From: Streptomyces niveus
GTDB taxonomy: Bacteria; Actinomycetota; Actinomycetes; Streptomycetales; Streptomycetaceae
Direction: 5' to 3'
Length of the DNA: 33,264 nt
Assembly: GCF_001723055.1 (NCBI RefSeq)
Contig: NZ_MDCR01000346.1
Span: 1-33,264, forward strand
In this document: positions 32,654-33,264 of the stretch, one piece after another
Position numbering within the stretch: the first letter of the stretch is position 1
How the letters are laid out: each line of letters opens with the position of its first letter
The notes under the pieces: generated by a model
What the model was told of the DNA's origin: nothing
Databases searched by the model: none
What the model saw: the letters and a program-made list of their open reading frames with translations, nothing else
Program-made: the position numbers and the translations under genes

Positions 32654-32730
32654 GGTCTTGATCCCTTCGACGGCTGCGTCTCTACGTTTCATACACCGCT
32701 GCCCCCGTTCAGGTTCCCATCGACCCGCTG

Positions 32731-33264
32731 TCAGTGCCACGACTCCCACACCGGGGGCAGCGCGGCGATCTCCGCCAGATCCGCCGCCGACAACTCCAGC
32801 CCGGCCGCCCCCGCGTTCTCCACCGCCCACCGCTCCCGCTTCGCCCCCGGAACGGGCACCACATGGGGGCCGCGCGTCAGCACCCACGCCAGAGCCACCT
32901 GCGCCGTCGTCGCCCCGTGCCGCTCGGCGACCCGCCGCAGCCCCGCCACCACCGGCTGGTTCGACGCCATCATCTCCGCCGTGAAGCGCGGATGCCTGGC
33001 CCGTACGTCCTCCGGCTCGAACCCCTGCCCGGGCGTGAGCGTGCCCGTCAGATAACCGCTGCCGAGCGGCATCGCCGCCAGGAACCCGACGCCCCGCGCC
33101 GCGCACCACGGGAGCAGCCGCTCCGTCGCCTCCCGCGACCACACCGACAGTTCCGCCTCCACCGCGCTCACCGGAAACACCTGCTGCAGCCGCTCCAGCA
33201 GCCGGATCGTCGCCCCGAACCTGTCCCCGCCCGCGCGCCGCGACGCGCGGGCGTCCACCGCGCA
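32731..33264 (-). CDS. Aldo/keto reductase, C-terminal part (5' end outside window)
   Basis: The last 177 residues of an NADPH-dependent aldo/keto reductase; the start lies beyond base 33264. Recognisable features are VEAELSVWSREATERLLPWC, the strand-loop GVGFLAAMPLGSGYLTGTL, the helix ATTAQVALAWVLTRG and the cofactor-binding VVPVPGAKRERWAVENAGAA, all in the expected order. The catalytic Asp/Tyr/Lys/His residues are upstream and cannot be checked. The most N-terminal visible part (ASRRAGGDRFGATIRLL) is a loose match to the usual AGKVRxxGxS segment, about three residues short, but the frame is open to the window edge and I see no proof of a frameshift. Its stop is 38 bp before the ATG 32692 of the sugar dehydrogenase gene on the same strand. 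Confidence 0.88.
   Translation of the reverse strand, partial: CAVDARASRRAGGDRFGATIRLLERLQQVFPVSAVEAELSVWSREATERLLPWCAARGVGFLAAMPLGSGYLTGTLTPGQGFEPEDVRARHPRFTAEMMASNQPVVAGLRRVAERHGATTAQVALAWVLTRGPHVVPVPGAKRERWAVENAGAAGLELSAADLAEIAALPPVWESWH

Noticed and set aside
33190..33264. Possible frameshift in the aldo/keto reductase near the window edge
   Set aside because: Another frame gives a GQVR that resembles the family's GKVR, but the annotated frame is open throughout and aligns acceptably, so a frameshift is not supported.
1..33264. tRNA/rRNA genes, CRISPR arrays, insertion sequences, attachment sites, TTA codons
   Set aside because: None was seen when reading both strands. No transposase or integrase motif, no regularly spaced repeat array, and every TTA triplet noticed was out of frame or intergenic. 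A dedicated tRNA and repeat search was not possible here.

Overview
The window is high-GC chromosomal DNA from a streptomycete (Streptomyces or a close relative). Codon third positions are almost always G or C, GTG and TTG starts are common, several secreted enzymes carry twin-arginine leaders, and no TTA codon was seen in any called gene. Gene order (cysteine desulfurase, amidase, mnmA, ligA, GGDEF-EAL protein, gatC-gatA-small ORF-gatB, then a large LuxR regulator) matches my recollection of the S. coelicolor SCO5486-SCO5508 neighbourhood. That comparison is from memory and was not searched.

Layout. 1-2452: the 3' end of a cysteine desulfurase gene, a convergent Tat-exported amidase, and mnmA; desulfurase and MnmA are consecutive partners in tRNA 2-thiouridine synthesis. 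2453-7572: accessory catabolism, with a secreted GH35-type glycosidase behind an operator-like repeat, an acetamidase/formamidase, and on the minus strand an alpha/beta hydrolase and a DUF427 protein. 7673-10009: a LOG-like Rossmann protein, then an SDR oxidoreductase translationally coupled to a short MetE-core protein. 10079-18489: core information and signalling genes, namely NAD-dependent DNA ligase, a membrane c-di-GMP protein (probable RmdB), and the gatC-gatA-(80-aa membrane protein)-gatB operon for Asn/Gln-tRNA amidation, ended by a strong hairpin.

18490-33264: a mixed tail. It holds an ArsB/SLC13-type permease coupled to a universal-stress-like protein, a TPR protein, an NAD(P)-binding protein, a Tat-exported phospholipase C, an MMPL transporter, a GNAT acetyltransferase, a two-part acidic/membrane protein, a 57-aa basic protein, a 1016-aa ATP-binding LuxR regulator, a PQQ-type sugar dehydrogenase lipoprotein, and the 3' part of an aldo/keto reductase gene.

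No mobile element, CRISPR array, tRNA, rRNA or phage gene was recognised, and nothing here is clearly an unprecedented system. The points most worth following are the compound inverted/direct repeat before the GH35 gene, the membrane microprotein inside the gat operon, the perfect hairpin between the 57-aa gene and the LuxR regulator, and the permease/stress-protein pair.
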